Origin: Clusia tigrina
Lineage: Eukaryota > Arthropoda > Insecta > Diptera > Clusiidae
Length of the DNA: 64,000 nt
Direction of reading: 5' to 3'
NCBI GenBank assembly: GCA_920105625.2
Contig: OV050030.1
Span: forward strand, 251,069,889-251,133,888
In this document: positions 40,613-53,192 of the stretch, in pieces
Numbering within the stretch: position 1 is the first letter of the stretch
Layout: every line of letters starts with the position of its first letter
Program-made: the position numbers and the translations under genes
The notes under the pieces: generated by a model
Database searches by the model: none
Told to the model about the DNA's origin: nothing
The model's input: only the letters and a program-made list of their open reading frames with translations

Positions 40613-42746
40613 ATGCAACCCTTGAGTCCCAAATCAAACACTGATAAAACTTCAAATGGCCCTAACTTCTATACGGTACGTCCTACACCTATCAAAGTTT
40701 GCAATATACAAATGCTTGTAACTTTTTACTGGAGCGTCATAAAAACTTGAAATTTTATAACAATAAAGTACTCGGGCCTCTAGTCAATTTAAGTTATCGC
40801 TCAAAGCTATGCTTCCCTTTTGTCCCAAATCAAACACTGATAAAACTTCAAATGACCCTAACTTCTATACGGTACGTCCTACACCTATCAAAGTTTGCAA
40901 CACACAAATGCTTGTAACCTTTTACTGGAGTGTCATAAAACCTTCAAATTTTGTAACAATAAAGTACTCGAGCCTCTTGTCAATTTAAGTTATCGATCAA
41001 AGCTATGCTACCCTTGAGTCCCAAATCAAACACTAATAAAACTTCAAATGGCACTAACTTCGTCCTACACCTATCAAAGTTTGCAACATACAAATGCTTG
41101 TAACCTTTTACTGGAGTGTCATAAAACCTTGAAATTTTGTAACAATAAAGTACTCGAGCCTCTTGTCAATTTAAGCTATCGATCAAAGCTATGCTACCCT
41201 TGAGTCCCAAATCAAACACTAATAAAACTTCAAATGGTACTAACTTCGTCCTACATCTATCAAAGTTTGCAACATACAAATGCTTGCAACTTTTTACTGG
41301 AGCGTCATAAAACCTTGAAATTTTGTAACAATAAAGTACTCGAGCCTCATGTCAATTTAAGTTATCGCTTAAAGCTATGCTACCCTTGAGTGCCAAATCA
41401 AACACTCATAAAACTTCAAATGGCCCTAACTTCTATAAGGTACGTCCTACACCTATCAAAGTTTGCAACATGTTTATAAATGCTTGTAACTTTTTACTGG
41501 AGCGTCATAAAACCTTGAAATTTTGTAACAATAAAGTACTCGAGCCTCTTGTCAATTTGAGCTATCGCTCAAAGCTATGCTACCCTTGAGTCCCAAATCA
41601 AACACTGATAAAACTTCAAATGGCCCTAACTTCTATACGGTACGTCCTATACCTATCAAAGTTTGCAACATACAAAAGCTTGCAACTTTTTACTGGAGCG
41701 TCATGAAACCTTGAAATTTTGTAACAATAAAGTACTCGAGCCTCTTGTCAATTTAAGCTATCGCTCAAAGCTATGCTACCCTTGAGTCCCAAATCAAACA
41801 CTGATAAAACTTCAAATATCCCTAACTTCTATACGGTACGTCCTACACCTATCAAAGTTTGCAATATACAAATGCTTGTAACTTTTTACTGGAGTGTCAT
41901 AAAACCTTGAAATTTTGTAACAATAAAGTACTCGAGCCTCTTGTCAATTTAAGCTATCGATCAAAGCTACGCTACCCTTGAGTCCCAAATCAAACACTAA
42001 TAAAACTTCAAATGGTACTAACTTCGTCCTACACATATCAAAGTTTGCAACATACAAATGCTTGCAACTTTTTACTGGAGCGTCATAAAACCTTGAAATT
42101 TTGTAACAATAAAGTACTCGAGCCTCATGTCAATTTAAGTTATCGCTCAAAGCTATGCTACCCTTGAGTGCCAAATCAAACAGTCATAAAACTTCAAATG
42201 GCCCTAACTTCTATAAGGTACGTCCTACACCTATCAAAGTTTGCAACATGTTTATAAATGCTTGTAACTTTTTACTGGAGCGTCATAAAACCTTGAAATT
42301 TTGTAACAATAAAGTACTCGAGCCTCTTGTCAATTTGAGCTATCGCTCAAAGCTATGCTACCCTTGAGTCCCAAATCAAACACTGATAAAACTTCAAATG
42401 GCCCTAACTTCTATACGGTACGTCCTACACATATTAAAGTTTGCAACATACAAATGCTTGTAACTTTTTACTGGAGCGTCAGAAAACCTTGAAATTTTGT
42501 AACAATAAATTACTCGAGCCTCTTGTCAATTTAAGTTATCGCTCAAAGCTATGCTACCCTTGAGTACCAAATCAAACACTGATAAAACTTCAAATGGCCC
42601 TAACTTCTGTACGGTACGTCCTACTCCTATCAAAGTTTACAACATACAAATGCTTGTAACTTTTTACTGGAGCGTCATAAAACCTTGAAATTTTGTAACA
42701 ATAAAGTACTCGAGCCTCTTGTCAATTTGAGCTATCGCTCAAAGCT
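40613..42746 (+). repeat. 2,134-bp eleven-monomer HOR, copy 3
   Basis: This copy is collinear with copy 2 and ends where the 1,366-bp period takes over. Its last third is also the first part of that seven-mer, so the seven-mer arose from it by losing four monomers. Confidence 0.92.
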
Positions 42747-43138
42747 ATGCAACCCTTGAGTCCCAAATCAAACACTGATAAAACTTCAAATGGCCCTAAC
42801 TTCCGTACGGTACGTCCTACACCTATTAAAGTTTGCAACATACAAATGCTTGTAACTTTTTACTGGAGCGTCATAAAACCTTGAAATTTTGTAACAATAA
42901 ATTACTCGAGCCTCTTGTCAATTTAAGTTATCGCTCAAAGCTATGCTACCCTTGAGTACCAAATCAAACACTGATAAAACTTCAAATGGCCCTAACTTCT
43001 GTACGGTACGTCCTACTCCTATCAAAGTTTACAACATACAAATGCTTGTAACTTTTTACTGGAGCGTCATAAAACCTTGAAATTTTGTAACAATAAAGTA
43101 CTCGAGCCTCTTGTCAATTTAAGCTATCGCTCAAAGCT
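41773..43138 (+). repeat. 1,366-bp seven-monomer HOR, copy 1
   Basis: The monomers start at 41773, 41969, 42155, 42355, 42551, 42747 and 42943. The unit has one 186-bp and one allele-3 monomer. Monomers 42355/42551 and 42747/42943 are themselves a two-monomer duplication (TATTAAAG with AAATTACTCG, then GAGTACCAAATC). It overlaps the third 2,134-bp copy. Confidence 0.88.
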
Positions 43139-44504
43139 ATGCTACCCTTGAGTCCCAAATCAAACACTGATAAAACTTCAAATATCCCTAACTTCTATAC
43201 GGTACGTCCTACACCTATCAAAGTTTGCAATATACAAATGCTTGTAACTTTTTACTGGAGTGTCATAAAACCTTGAAATTTTGTAACAATAAAGTACTCG
43301 AGCCTCTTGTCAATTTAAGCTATCGATCAAAGCTACGCTACCCTTGAGTCCCAAATCAAACACTAATAAAACTTCAAATGGTACTAACTTCGTCCTACAC
43401 ATATCAAAGTTTGCAACATACAAATGCTTGCAACTTTTTACTGGAGCGTCATAAAACCTTGAAATTTTGTAACAATAAAGTACTCGAGCCTCATGTCAAT
43501 TTAAGTTATCGCTCAAAGCTATGCTACCCTTGAGTGCCAAATCAAACAGTCATAAAACTTCAAATGGCCCTAACTTCTATAAGGTACGTCCTACACCTAT
43601 CAAAGTTTGCAACATGTTTATAAATGCTTGTAACTTTTTACTGGAGCGTCATAAAACCTTGAAATTTTGTAACAATAAAGTACTCGAGCCTCTTGTCAAT
43701 TTGAGCTATCGCTCAAAGCTATGCTACCCTTGAGTCCCAAATCAAACACTGATAAAACTTCAAATGGCCCTAACTTCTATACGGTACGTCCTACACATAT
43801 TAAAGTTTGCAACATACAAATGCTTGTAACTTTTTACTGGAGCGTCAGAAAACCTTGAAATTTTGTAACAATAAATTACTCGAGCCTCTTGTCAATTTAA
43901 GTTATCGCTCAAAGCTATGCTACCCTTGAGTACCAAATCAAACACTGATAAAACTTCAAATGGCCCTAACTTCTGTACGGTACGTCCTACTCCTATCAAA
44001 GTTTACAACATACAAATGCTTGTAACTTTTTACTGGAGCGTCATAAAACCTTGAAATTTTGTAACAATAAAGTACTCGAGCCTCTTGTCAATTTGAGCTA
44101 TCGCTCAAAGCTATGCAACCCTTGAGTCCCAAATCAAACACTGATAAAACTTCAAATGGCCCTAACTTCCGTACGGTACGTCCTACACCTATTAAAGTTT
44201 GCAACATACAAATGCTTGTAACTTTTTACTGGAGCGTCATAAAACCTTGAAATTTTGTAACAATAAATTACTCGAGCCTCTTGTCAATTTAAGTTATCGC
44301 TCAAAGCTATGCTACCCTTGAGTACCAAATCAAACACTGATAAAACTTCAAATGGCCCTAACTTCTGTACGGTACGTCCTACTCCTATCAAAGTTTACAA
44401 CATACAAATGCTTGTAACTTTTTACTGGAGCGTCATAAAACCTTGAAATTTTGTAACAATAAAGTGCTCGAGCCTCTTGTCAAGTTAAGCTATCGCTCAA
44501 AGCT
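43139..44504 (+). repeat. 1,366-bp seven-monomer HOR, copy 2
   Basis: The monomers start at 43139, 43335, 43521, 43721, 43917, 44113 and 44309, almost identical to copy 1. It contains the last 186-bp monomer (43335) and the last 200-bp monomer (43521) of the window. Confidence 0.9.
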
Positions 44505-45288
44505 ATGCAACCCTTGAGTCCCAAATGAAACACTGATAAAACTTCAAATGGCCCTAACTTCCGTACGGTACGTCCTACACCTATCAAAGTTTACAACATA
44601 CAAATGCTTGTAACTTTTTACTGGAGCGTCATAAAACCTTGAAATTTTGTAACAATAAAGTACTCGAGCCTCTTGTCAATTTAAGCTATCGCTCAAAGCT
44701 TTGCTACCCTTGAGTCCCAAATCAAACACTGATAGAATTTCAAATGGCCCTAACTTCTATACGGTACGTCCTACACCTATCAAAGTTTGCAACATACAAA
44801 TGCTTGGAATTTTTTACTGGAGCGTCATAAAACCTTGAAATTTTGTAACAATAAAGTACTCGAGCCTCTTGTCAATTTAAGCTATCGCTCAAACCTTTGC
44901 TACCCTTGAGTCCCAAATCAAACACTGATAAAACTTCAAATGGCCCTAACTTCTGTACGGTACGTCCTGCACCTATCAAAGTTTACAACATACAAATGCT
45001 TGTAACTTTTTACTTGAGCGTCATAAAACCTGGAAATTTTGTAACAATAAAGTACTCGAGCCTCTTGTCAATTTAAGTTATCGCTCAAAGTTATGCTACC
45101 CTTGAGTCCCAAATCAAACACTGATAAAACTTCAAATGTCCCTAACTTCTATACGGTACATCCTACACCTATCAAAATTTGCAACATACAAATGCTTGTA
45201 ACTTTTTACTGGAGCGTCATAAAACCTTGAAATTTTGTAACAATAAAGTGCTCGAGCCTCTTGTCAATTTAAGCTATCGCTCAAAGCT
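44505..45288 (+). repeat. Linking monomers at the start of domain C
   Basis: There are four 196-bp monomers (44505, 44701, 44897, 45093) with scattered private changes (CAAATGAAAC, CTTGGAATTTTTTAC, CCTGCACC, CAAATGTCCC). No local tandem period is visible. From here on, monomers differ by point changes and 1-2 bp indels rather than by the 4-bp and 10-bp classes. Confidence 0.78.
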
Positions 45289-48200
45289 ATGCTACCCTTG
45301 AGTCCCAAATCAAACACTGATAAAACTTCAAATGGCCCTAACTTCTATACGGTACGTCCTACACCTATCAAAGTTTGCAACATACAAATGCTTGCAACTT
45401 TTTACTGGAACGTCATAAAACCTTGAAATTTTGTAACAATAAAGTACTCGAGCCTCTTGTCAATTTAAGCTATCGCTCAAAGCTATGCTACCCTTCAGTC
45501 CCAAATCAAACACTGATAGAACTTCAAATGGTCCTAACTTCTATACGGTACGTCCTACACCTATCAAAGTTTGCAACATACAAATGCTTGTAACTTTTTA
45601 CTGGAGCATCATAAAACCTTGAAATTTTGTAACAATAAAGTACTCGAGCCTCTTGTCAATTTAAGCTATCGCTCAAAGCTATGCTACCCTTGAGTCCCAA
45701 ATCAAACACTGATAAAACTTCAAATGGCCCTAACTTCTATACGGTACGTACTCCACCTATCAAAGTTTGCAACATACAAATGCTTGTAACTTTTTACTGG
45801 AGCGTCATAAAACCTAGAAATTTTGTAACAATAAAGTACTCGAGCCTCTTGTCAATTTAAATTATCGCTCAAAGCTATGCTACCCTTGAGTCCCAAATCA
45901 AACACTGATAAAACTTCAAATGGCCCTAGCTTCTATACCAAAACCTTGAGATTTTGTAACAATAAAGTACTCGAGCCTCTTGTCAATTTAAGTTATCGCT
46001 CAATGCTATACTACCCTTGAGTCTCCAATCAAACACTGATAAAACTTCAAATGGCCCAAACTTCTATACGGTACTTAAAACACCTATCAAAGTTTGCAAC
46101 ATACAAATGCTTCTAACTTTTTACTGGAGCGTCATAAAACCTTGAAATTTTGTAACAATATAGTACTCGGGCCTCTGGTCAATTTAAGGTATCGCTCAAA
46201 GCTATGCTACCCTTGAGTCGCAAATCAAACACGGATAAAAATTCAAATGGCCCTGACTTCTATACGGCACGTCCTACCCCTATCAAAGTTTGCAACAAAC
46301 AAATGCTTGTAACTTTTACTGGAGCGTCATAAAACCTTGAAATTTTGTAACAATAAAGTGCTCGAGCATTTTGTCAATTTAAGCTATCGCTCAAAGCTAT
46401 GCTACCCTTGAATCCCAAATCAAACACTGAGAAACCTTCAAATGGCCCTAACTTCTATACGGTACGTTCTACACCTATCAAAGTTTGCAACATACAAATG
46501 CTTGTAACTTTTTACTGGAGCGTCATAAAACCTTGAAATTTTGTAACAATAAACAACTCGAGCCTCTTGTCAATTTAAGCTATCGCTCAAAGCTATGCTA
46601 CCCTTGAGTCCCAAATCAAACACTGATAAAACTACAAATGGCCCTAACTTCTATACGGTACGTCCTACACCTATCAAAGTTTGTAACATACAAATGCTTG
46701 TAACTTTTTACTGGAGTGTCATAAAACCTTGAAATTTTGTAACAATAAAGTACTCGAGCCTCTTGTCAATTTAAGCTATAGCTCAAAGCTATGCTACCCT
46801 TGAGTCCGAAATCAAACACTGATAAAACTGCAAATGGCCCTAACTTCTATACGGTACGTACTACACCTATCAAAGTTTGCAACATTCAAATGGATGTAAC
46901 TTTTTACTGGAGCGTCATAAAACCTAGCAATTTTGTAACAATAAAGTACTCGAGCCTCTTGTAAATTTAAGTTATCGCTCAAAGCTATGCTACCCTTGAG
47001 TCCCAAATCAAACACTGATAAAACTTCAAATAGCCCTAACTGCTATACGGTACGTCCTACACCTATCAAAGTTTGCAACATACAAGTACTTGTAACTTTT
47101 TACTGGAGCGTCATAAAAACTTGAAATTTTGTAACAATAAAGTGCTCGAGCCTCTTGTCAATTTAAGCTATCGCTCAAAGCTAGGCTACCCTTGAGTCCC
47201 AAATCAAACACTCATATAACTTCAAATTGCCCTAACTTCTATACGGCACGTCCTACACCTATCAAAGTTTGCAACATAGAAATGCTTGTAACTTTTTAGT
47301 GGAGCGTCATAAAACCTTGAAAAATTGTAACAATAAAGTACTCGAGCCTCATGTCAGTTTAAGTTATCGCTCAAAGCTATGCTACCCTTGAGTCCCAAAT
47401 CAAACACTGATAAAACTTCAAATGGCCCTTACTTCTATACGGTACGTCCTACACCTATAAAAGTTTGCAACATACAAATGCTTGTAACTTTTACTGGAGC
47501 GTCATAAAACCTTGAAATTTTATAACAATAAAATACTCGAGCCTCTTGTCAATTTAAGCTAGCGCTCAAAGCTATGCTACACTTGAGTCCCAAATCAAAC
47601 ACTCATAAAACTTCAAATGGCCCTTACTTCTATATGGTACGTCCTACACCTACCAAAGTTTGCAACATACAAATGCTTGTAACTTTTTAGTGGAGAGTCA
47701 TAAAACCTTGAAATTTTGTAACAATAAAGTACTCGAGCCTCATGGCAGTTTAAGTTATCGCTCAAAGCTATGCTACCCTTGAGTCCGAAATGAAACACTG
47801 ATAAAATTTCAAATGGCCCTAAGTTCTATACGGTACGTCCTACACCTATCAAAGTTTGCAACATATAAATGCTTGTAACTTTTTACTGGAGTGTCATAAA
47901 ACCTTGAAATTTTGTAACAATAAAGTACTCGAGCCTCTTGTCAATTTAAGCTATCGCTCAAAGCTATGCTACCCTTGAGTCCCAAATCAAACACTGATAA
48001 AACTTCAAATGGCCCTAACTTCTATACGGTACGTCCTACAACTATCAAAGTATGCAACATACAAATGCTTGCAACTTTTTACTGGAGCGTCATAAAACCT
48101 TTAAATTTTGTAACAATAAAGTACTCGAGCCTCTTGTCAATTTAAGCTATCGCTAAAACTATGCTACCCTTGAGTCCCAAATCAAACACTGATAAAATTT

Positions 48201-49140
48201 CAAATGGCCCTAACTTCTATAAGGTACGTCCTACTAATATCAAAGTATGCAACATACAACTGCTTGCAACTTTTTACTGGAGCGTCATAAAACCTTGAAA
48301 TTTTGTAACAATAAAGTACTCGAGCCTCTTGTCAATTTAAGCTATCGCACAAAACTATGCTACCCTTGAGTCCCAAATCAAACACTGATAAAAGTTCAAA
48401 TGGCCCTGACTTCTATACGGTACGTTCGACACCTATCAAAGTTTGCAACATACAAATGCTTGTAACTTTTTACTGGAGCTTCATAAAACCTTGAAGTTTT
48501 GTAACAATAAAATACTCGAGCCTTTTGTCAATTTAAGCTAGCGCTCAAAGCTATGCTACCCTTGAGTCCCAAATCAAAGACTCATAAAACTTCAAATGGC
48601 CCTTACTTCTATATGGTACGTCCTACACCTATCAAAGTTTGCAACATACAAATGCTTGTAACTTTTTAGTGGAGAGTCATAAAACCTTGAAATTTTGTAA
48701 CAATAGAGTACTCGAGCCTCATGTCAGTTTAAGTTATCGCTCAAAGCTATGCTAGCCTTGAGTCCCAAATCAAACACTGATAAAACTTCAAATGGCCCTA
48801 ACTTCTATACGGTACGTCCTACACCTATCAAAGTTTGCAACATATAAATGCTTGTAACTTTTTACTGGAGCGTCATAAAACCTTGAAATTTTGTAACAAT
48901 AAACAACTCCAGCCTCTTGTCAATTTAAGCTATCGCTCAAAGCTATGCTACCCTTGAGTCCCAAATCAAACACTGATAAAACTTCAAATGGCCCTAACTT
49001 CTATACGGTACGTCCTACACCTATCAAAGTTTGTAACATACAAATGCTTGTAACTTTTTACTGGAGTGTCATAAAACCTTGAAATTTTGTAACAATAAAG
49101 TACTCGAGCCTTTTGTCAATTTAAGTTATCGCTCAAAGCT
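45289..49140 (+). repeat. 3,852-bp HOR (20 monomers), copy 1
   Basis: The front (45289-46790) recurs at +3,852 bp and the later part (47379-49140) at +3,460 or +3,461 bp. It includes the 131-bp monomer at 45877. Marks are GGAACGTC, CTTCAGTCCC, GTACTTAAAACACC, GAGCATTTTGTC, AATAAACAACTCGAG, GCTAGCGCTC and CATGGCAG. Confidence 0.87.
45877..46007 (+). repeat. 131-bp truncated monomer, first copy
   Basis: The sequence passes from GCTTCTATAC directly to CAAAACCTTGAGATTTTG at about 45938, removing 65 bp net (most of alpha and half of beta). The left side (CCTAGCTTC) matches monomer 54173 and the right side (CTTGAGATTTTG, CAATGCTATACTACC) matches monomer 54565. The event probably removed a larger piece of a longer ancestor. 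Confidence 0.9.
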
Positions 49141-52100
49141 ATGCTACCCTTGAGTCCCAATTTAAACACTGATAAAACTTCAAATGGCCCTAACTTCTAT
49201 ACGGTACGTCCTACACCTATCAAAGTTTGCAACATACAAATGCTTGCAACTTTTTACTGGAACGTCATAAAACCTTGAAATTTTGTAACAATAAAGTACT
49301 CGAGCCTCTTGTCAATTTAAGCTATCGCTCAAAGCTATGCTACCCTTCAGTCCCAAATCAAACACTGATAGAACTTCAAATGGTCCTAACTTCTATACGG
49401 TACGTCCTACACCTATCAAAGTTTGCAACATACAAATGCTTGTAACTTTTTACTGGAGCATCATAAAACCTTGAAATTTTGTAACAATAAAGTACTCGAG
49501 CCTCTTGTCAATTTAAGCTATCGCTCAAAGCTATGCTACCCTTGAGTCCCAAATCAAACACTGATAAAACTTCAAATGGCCCTAACTTCTATACGGTACG
49601 TACTCCACCTATCAAAGTTTGCAACATACAAATGCTTGTAACTTTTTACTGGAGCGTCATAAAACCTAGAAATTTTGTAACAATAAAGTACTCGAGCCTC
49701 TTGTCAATTTAAGTTATCGCTCAAAGCTATGCTACCCTTGAGTCCCAAATCAAACACTGATAAAACTTCAAATGGCCCTAGCTTCTATACCAAAACCTTG
49801 AGATTTTGTAACAATAAAGTACTCGAGCCTCTTGTCAATTTAAGTTATCGCTCAATGCTATACTACCCTTGAGTCTCCAATCAAACACTGATAAAACTTC
49901 AAATGGCCCAAACTTCTGTACGGTACTTAAAACACCTATCAAAGTTTGCAACATACAAATGCTTCTAACTTTTTACTGGAGCGTCATAAAACCTTGAAAT
50001 TTTGTAACAATATAGTACTCGGGCCTCTGGTCAATTTAAGGTATCGCTCAAAGCTATGCTACCCTTGAGTCGCAAATCAAACACTGATAAAAATTCAAAT
50101 GGCCCTGACTTCTATACGGCACGTCCTACCCCTATCAAAGTTTGCAACAAACAAATGCTTGTAACTTTTACTGGAGCGTCATAAAACCTTGAAATTTTGT
50201 AACAATAAAGTGCTCGAGCATTTTGTCAATTTAAGCTATCGCTCAAAGCTATGCTACCCTTGAATCCCAAATCAAACACTGATAAACCTTCAAATGGCCC
50301 TAACTTCTATACGGTACGTTCTACACCTATCAAAGTTTGCAACATACAAATGCTTGTAACTTTTTACTGGAGCGTCATAAAACCTTGAAATTTTGTAACA
50401 ATAAACAACTCGAGCCTCTTGTCAATTTAAGCTATCGCTCAAAGCTATGCTACCCTTGAGTCCCAAATCAAACACTGATAAAACTACAAATGGCCCTAAC
50501 TTCTATACGGTACGTCCTACACCTATCAAAGTTTGTAACATACAAATGCTTGTAACTTTTTACTGGAGCGTCATAAAACCTTGAAATTTTGTAACAATAA
50601 AGTACTCGAGCCTCTTGTCAATTTAAGCTATCGCTCAAAGCTATGCTACCCTTGAGTCCCAAATCAAACACTGAGAAAACTTCAAATCGCCCTAACTGCT
50701 ATACGGTACGTCCTACACCTATCAAAGTTTGCAACATACAACTACTTGTAACTTTTTACTGGAGCGTCATAAAACCTTGAAATTCTCTAACAATAAAGTG
50801 CTCGAGCCTCTTGTCAATTTAAGCTATCGCTCAAAGCTATGCTACCCTTGAGTCCCAAATCAAACACTGATAAAACTTCAAATGGCCCTAACTTCTATAC
50901 GGTACGTCCTACACCTATAAAAGTTTGCAACATACAAATGCTTGTAACTTTTACTGGAGCGTCATAAAACCTTGAAATTTTATAACAATAAAATACTCGA
51001 GCCTCTTGTCAATTTAAGCTAGCGCTCAAAGCTATGCTACACTTGAGTCCCAAATCAAACACTCATAAAACTTCAAATGGCCCTTACTTCTATATGATAC
51101 GTCCTACACCTACCAAAGTTTGCAACATACAAATGCTTGTAACTTTTTAGTGGAGAGTCATAAAACCTTGAAATTTTGTAACAATAAAGTACTCGAGCCT
51201 CATGGCAGTTTAAGTTATCGCTCAAAGCTATGCTACCCTTGAGTCCGAAATCAAACACTGATAAAATTTCAAATGGCCCTAAGTTCTATACGGTACGTCC
51301 TACACCTATCAAAGTTTGCAACATATAAATGCTTGTAACTTTTTACTGGAGTGTCATAAAACCTTGAAATTTTGTAACAATAAAGTACTCGAGCCTCTTG
51401 TCAATTTAATCTATCGCTCAAAGCTATGCTACCCTTGAGTCCCAAATCAAACACCGATAAAACTTCAAATGGCCCTAACTTCTATACGGTACGTCCTACA
51501 ACTATCAAAGTATGCAACATACAAATGCTTGCAACTTTTTACTGGAGCGTCATAAAACCTTGAAATTTTGTAACAATAAAGTACTCGAGCCTCTTGTCAA
51601 TTTAAGCTATCGCTCAAAACTATGCTACCCTTGAGTCCCAAATCAAACACTGATAAAATTTCAAATGGCCCTAACTTCTATACGGTACGTCCTACTAATA
51701 TCAAAGTATGCAACATACAACTGCTTGCAACTTTTTACTGGAGCGTCATAAAACCTTGAAATTTTGTAACAATAAAGTACTCGAGCCTCTTGTCAATTTA
51801 AGCTATCGCACAAAACTATGCTACCCTTGAGTCCCAAATCAAACACTGATAAAAATTCAAATGGCCCTGACTTCTATACGGTACGTTCTACACCTATCAA
51901 AGTTTGCAACATACAAATGCTTGTAACTTTTTACTGGAGCTTCATAAAACCTTGAAGTTTTGTAACAATAAAATACTCGAGCCTTTTGTCAATTTAAGCT
52001 AGCGCTCAAAGCTATGCTACCCTTGAGTCCCAAATCAAACACTCATAAAACTTCAAATGGCCCTTACTTCTATATGGTACGTCCTACACCTATCAAAGTT

Positions 52101-53192
52101 TGCAACATACAAATGCTTGTAACTTTTTAGTGGAGAGTCATAAAACCTTGAAATTTTGTAACAATAGAGTACTCGAGCCTCATGTCAGTTTAAGTTATCG
52201 CTCAAAGCTATGCTAGCCTTGAGTCCCAAATCAAACACTGATAAAACTTCAAATGGCCCTAACTTCTATACAGTACGTCCTACACCTATCAAAGTTTGCA
52301 ACATATAAATGCTTGTAACTTTTTACTGGAGCGTCATAAAACCTTGAAATTTTGTAACAATAAACAACTCGAGCCTCTTGTCAATTTAAGCTATCGCTCA
52401 AAGCTATGCTACCCTTGAGTCCCAAATCAAACACTGATAAATCTTCAAATGGCCCTAACTTCTATACGGTACGTCCTACACCTATCAAAGTTTGTAACAT
52501 ACAAATGCTTGTAACTTTTTACTGGAGCGTCATAAAACCTTGAAATTTTGTAACAATAAAGTACTCGAGCCTCTTGTCAATTTAAGCTATCGCTCAAAGC
52601 TATGCTACCCTTGAGTCCGAAATCAAACACTGATAAAACTTCAAATGGCCCTAACTTCTATACGGTACGTACTACACCTATCAAAGTTTGCAACATACAA
52701 ATGCTTGTAATTTTTTACTGGAGCGTCATAAAACCTAGAAATTTTGTAACAATAAAGTACTCGAGCCTCTTGTCAATTTAAGTTATCGCTCAAAGCTATG
52801 CTACCCTTGAGTCCCAAATCAAACACTGATAAAACTTCAAATGGCCCTAACTGCTATACGGTACGTCCTACACCTATCAAAGTTTTCAACATACAAGTGC
52901 TTGTAACTCTTTACTGAAGCGTCATAAAACCTTGAAATTTTGTAACAATAAAGTGCTCGAGCGCCTTTTGTTAATTTAAGCTATCGCTCAAAGCTATGCT
53001 ACCCTTGAGTCCCAAATCAAACACTGATAAAACTTCAAATGGCCCTAACTTCTATACAGTACATCCTTTACCTATCAAAGTTTGCAAACATACTAATGCT
53101 TGCAACTTTTTACTGGAGCGTCATAAAACCTTGAAATTTTGTAACAATAAAGTACTCGAGCCTCTTGTCAATTTAAGTTATCGCTCAAAGCT
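49141..53192 (+). repeat. 3,852-bp HOR family, copy 2 (4,052 bp, 21 monomers)
   Basis: Compared with copy 1 it lacks two monomers (around 50643 and the 47183 counterpart with CTAGGCTACC) and has three extra at its end (52602, 52798, 52996). The last ones carry the 198-bp form with GAGCGCCTTTTG and the 197-bp form with GCAAACATAC. More point differences from copy 1 are seen than within the domain B HORs. Confidence 0.85.
49729..49859 (+). repeat. 131-bp truncated monomer, second copy
   Basis: The junction is identical to that at 45938, here at about 49790, exactly 3,852 bp downstream. The deletion therefore predates duplication of this HOR. The third partial HOR copy after 53193 has a full-length monomer at the matching place (53781). 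Confidence 0.9.

Larger units (their letters stand above)
19373..43520 (+). repeat. 186-bp monomer class (10-bp deletion in alpha)
   Basis: In this class the alpha block reads ACTAACTTCGTCC instead of CTAACTTCTATACGGTACGTCC, a loss of 10 bp. I find 25 members, starting at 19373, 20939, 21517, 22495, 23073, 24243, 25413, 26191, 27949, 28527, 30290, 31064, 32631, 34198, 34776, 36737, 36923, 37701, 38871, 39057, 39835, 41005, 41191, 41969 and 43335. The deletion travels with linked markers, mainly CTAATAAAAC in place of CTGATAAAAC and an upstream GATCAAAG or GATCACAG. This fits a single origin followed by amplification. Confidence 0.92.
511..43720 (+). repeat. 200-bp monomer class (4-bp insertion at the alpha/beta junction)
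   Basis: Three insertion alleles are distinguishable. Allele 1, CATAGTTTTAAATGC, is in monomers starting at 511, 2083, 3266, 5628, 6220, 7574, 9735, 13862 and 17597. Allele 2, CATAGTTATAAATGC, is at 2674, 3857, 4449, 6616, 7012 (also deleted), 8165, 10523, 11507, 14650, 15634, 18385, 19951, 26768, 29305, 31646, 33213, 35358 and 35753. Allele 3, CATGTTTATAAATGC, is at 21703, 23259, 24429, 25599, 28713, 31250, 32817, 34962, 37109, 37887, 39243, 40021, 41377, 42155 and 43521. None occurs after 43720. In these monomers the shifted frame stays open for 70 codons, which creates spurious open frames. Confidence 0.93.

Noticed and set aside
45935..45945. Transposable element insertion or target-site duplication at the 131-bp monomers
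   Set aside because: The change is a loss of 65 bp with no added sequence, terminal repeats or duplicated flanks.
46812..47015. Minus-strand frames (46812-47015, 47613-47798, 51073-51258, 59855-60040, 61224-61409, 61420-61605) as a conserved small protein family
   Set aside because: They are the reverse complement of the same monomer where point changes remove stops. They recur only with the HOR copies and show no independent conservation.
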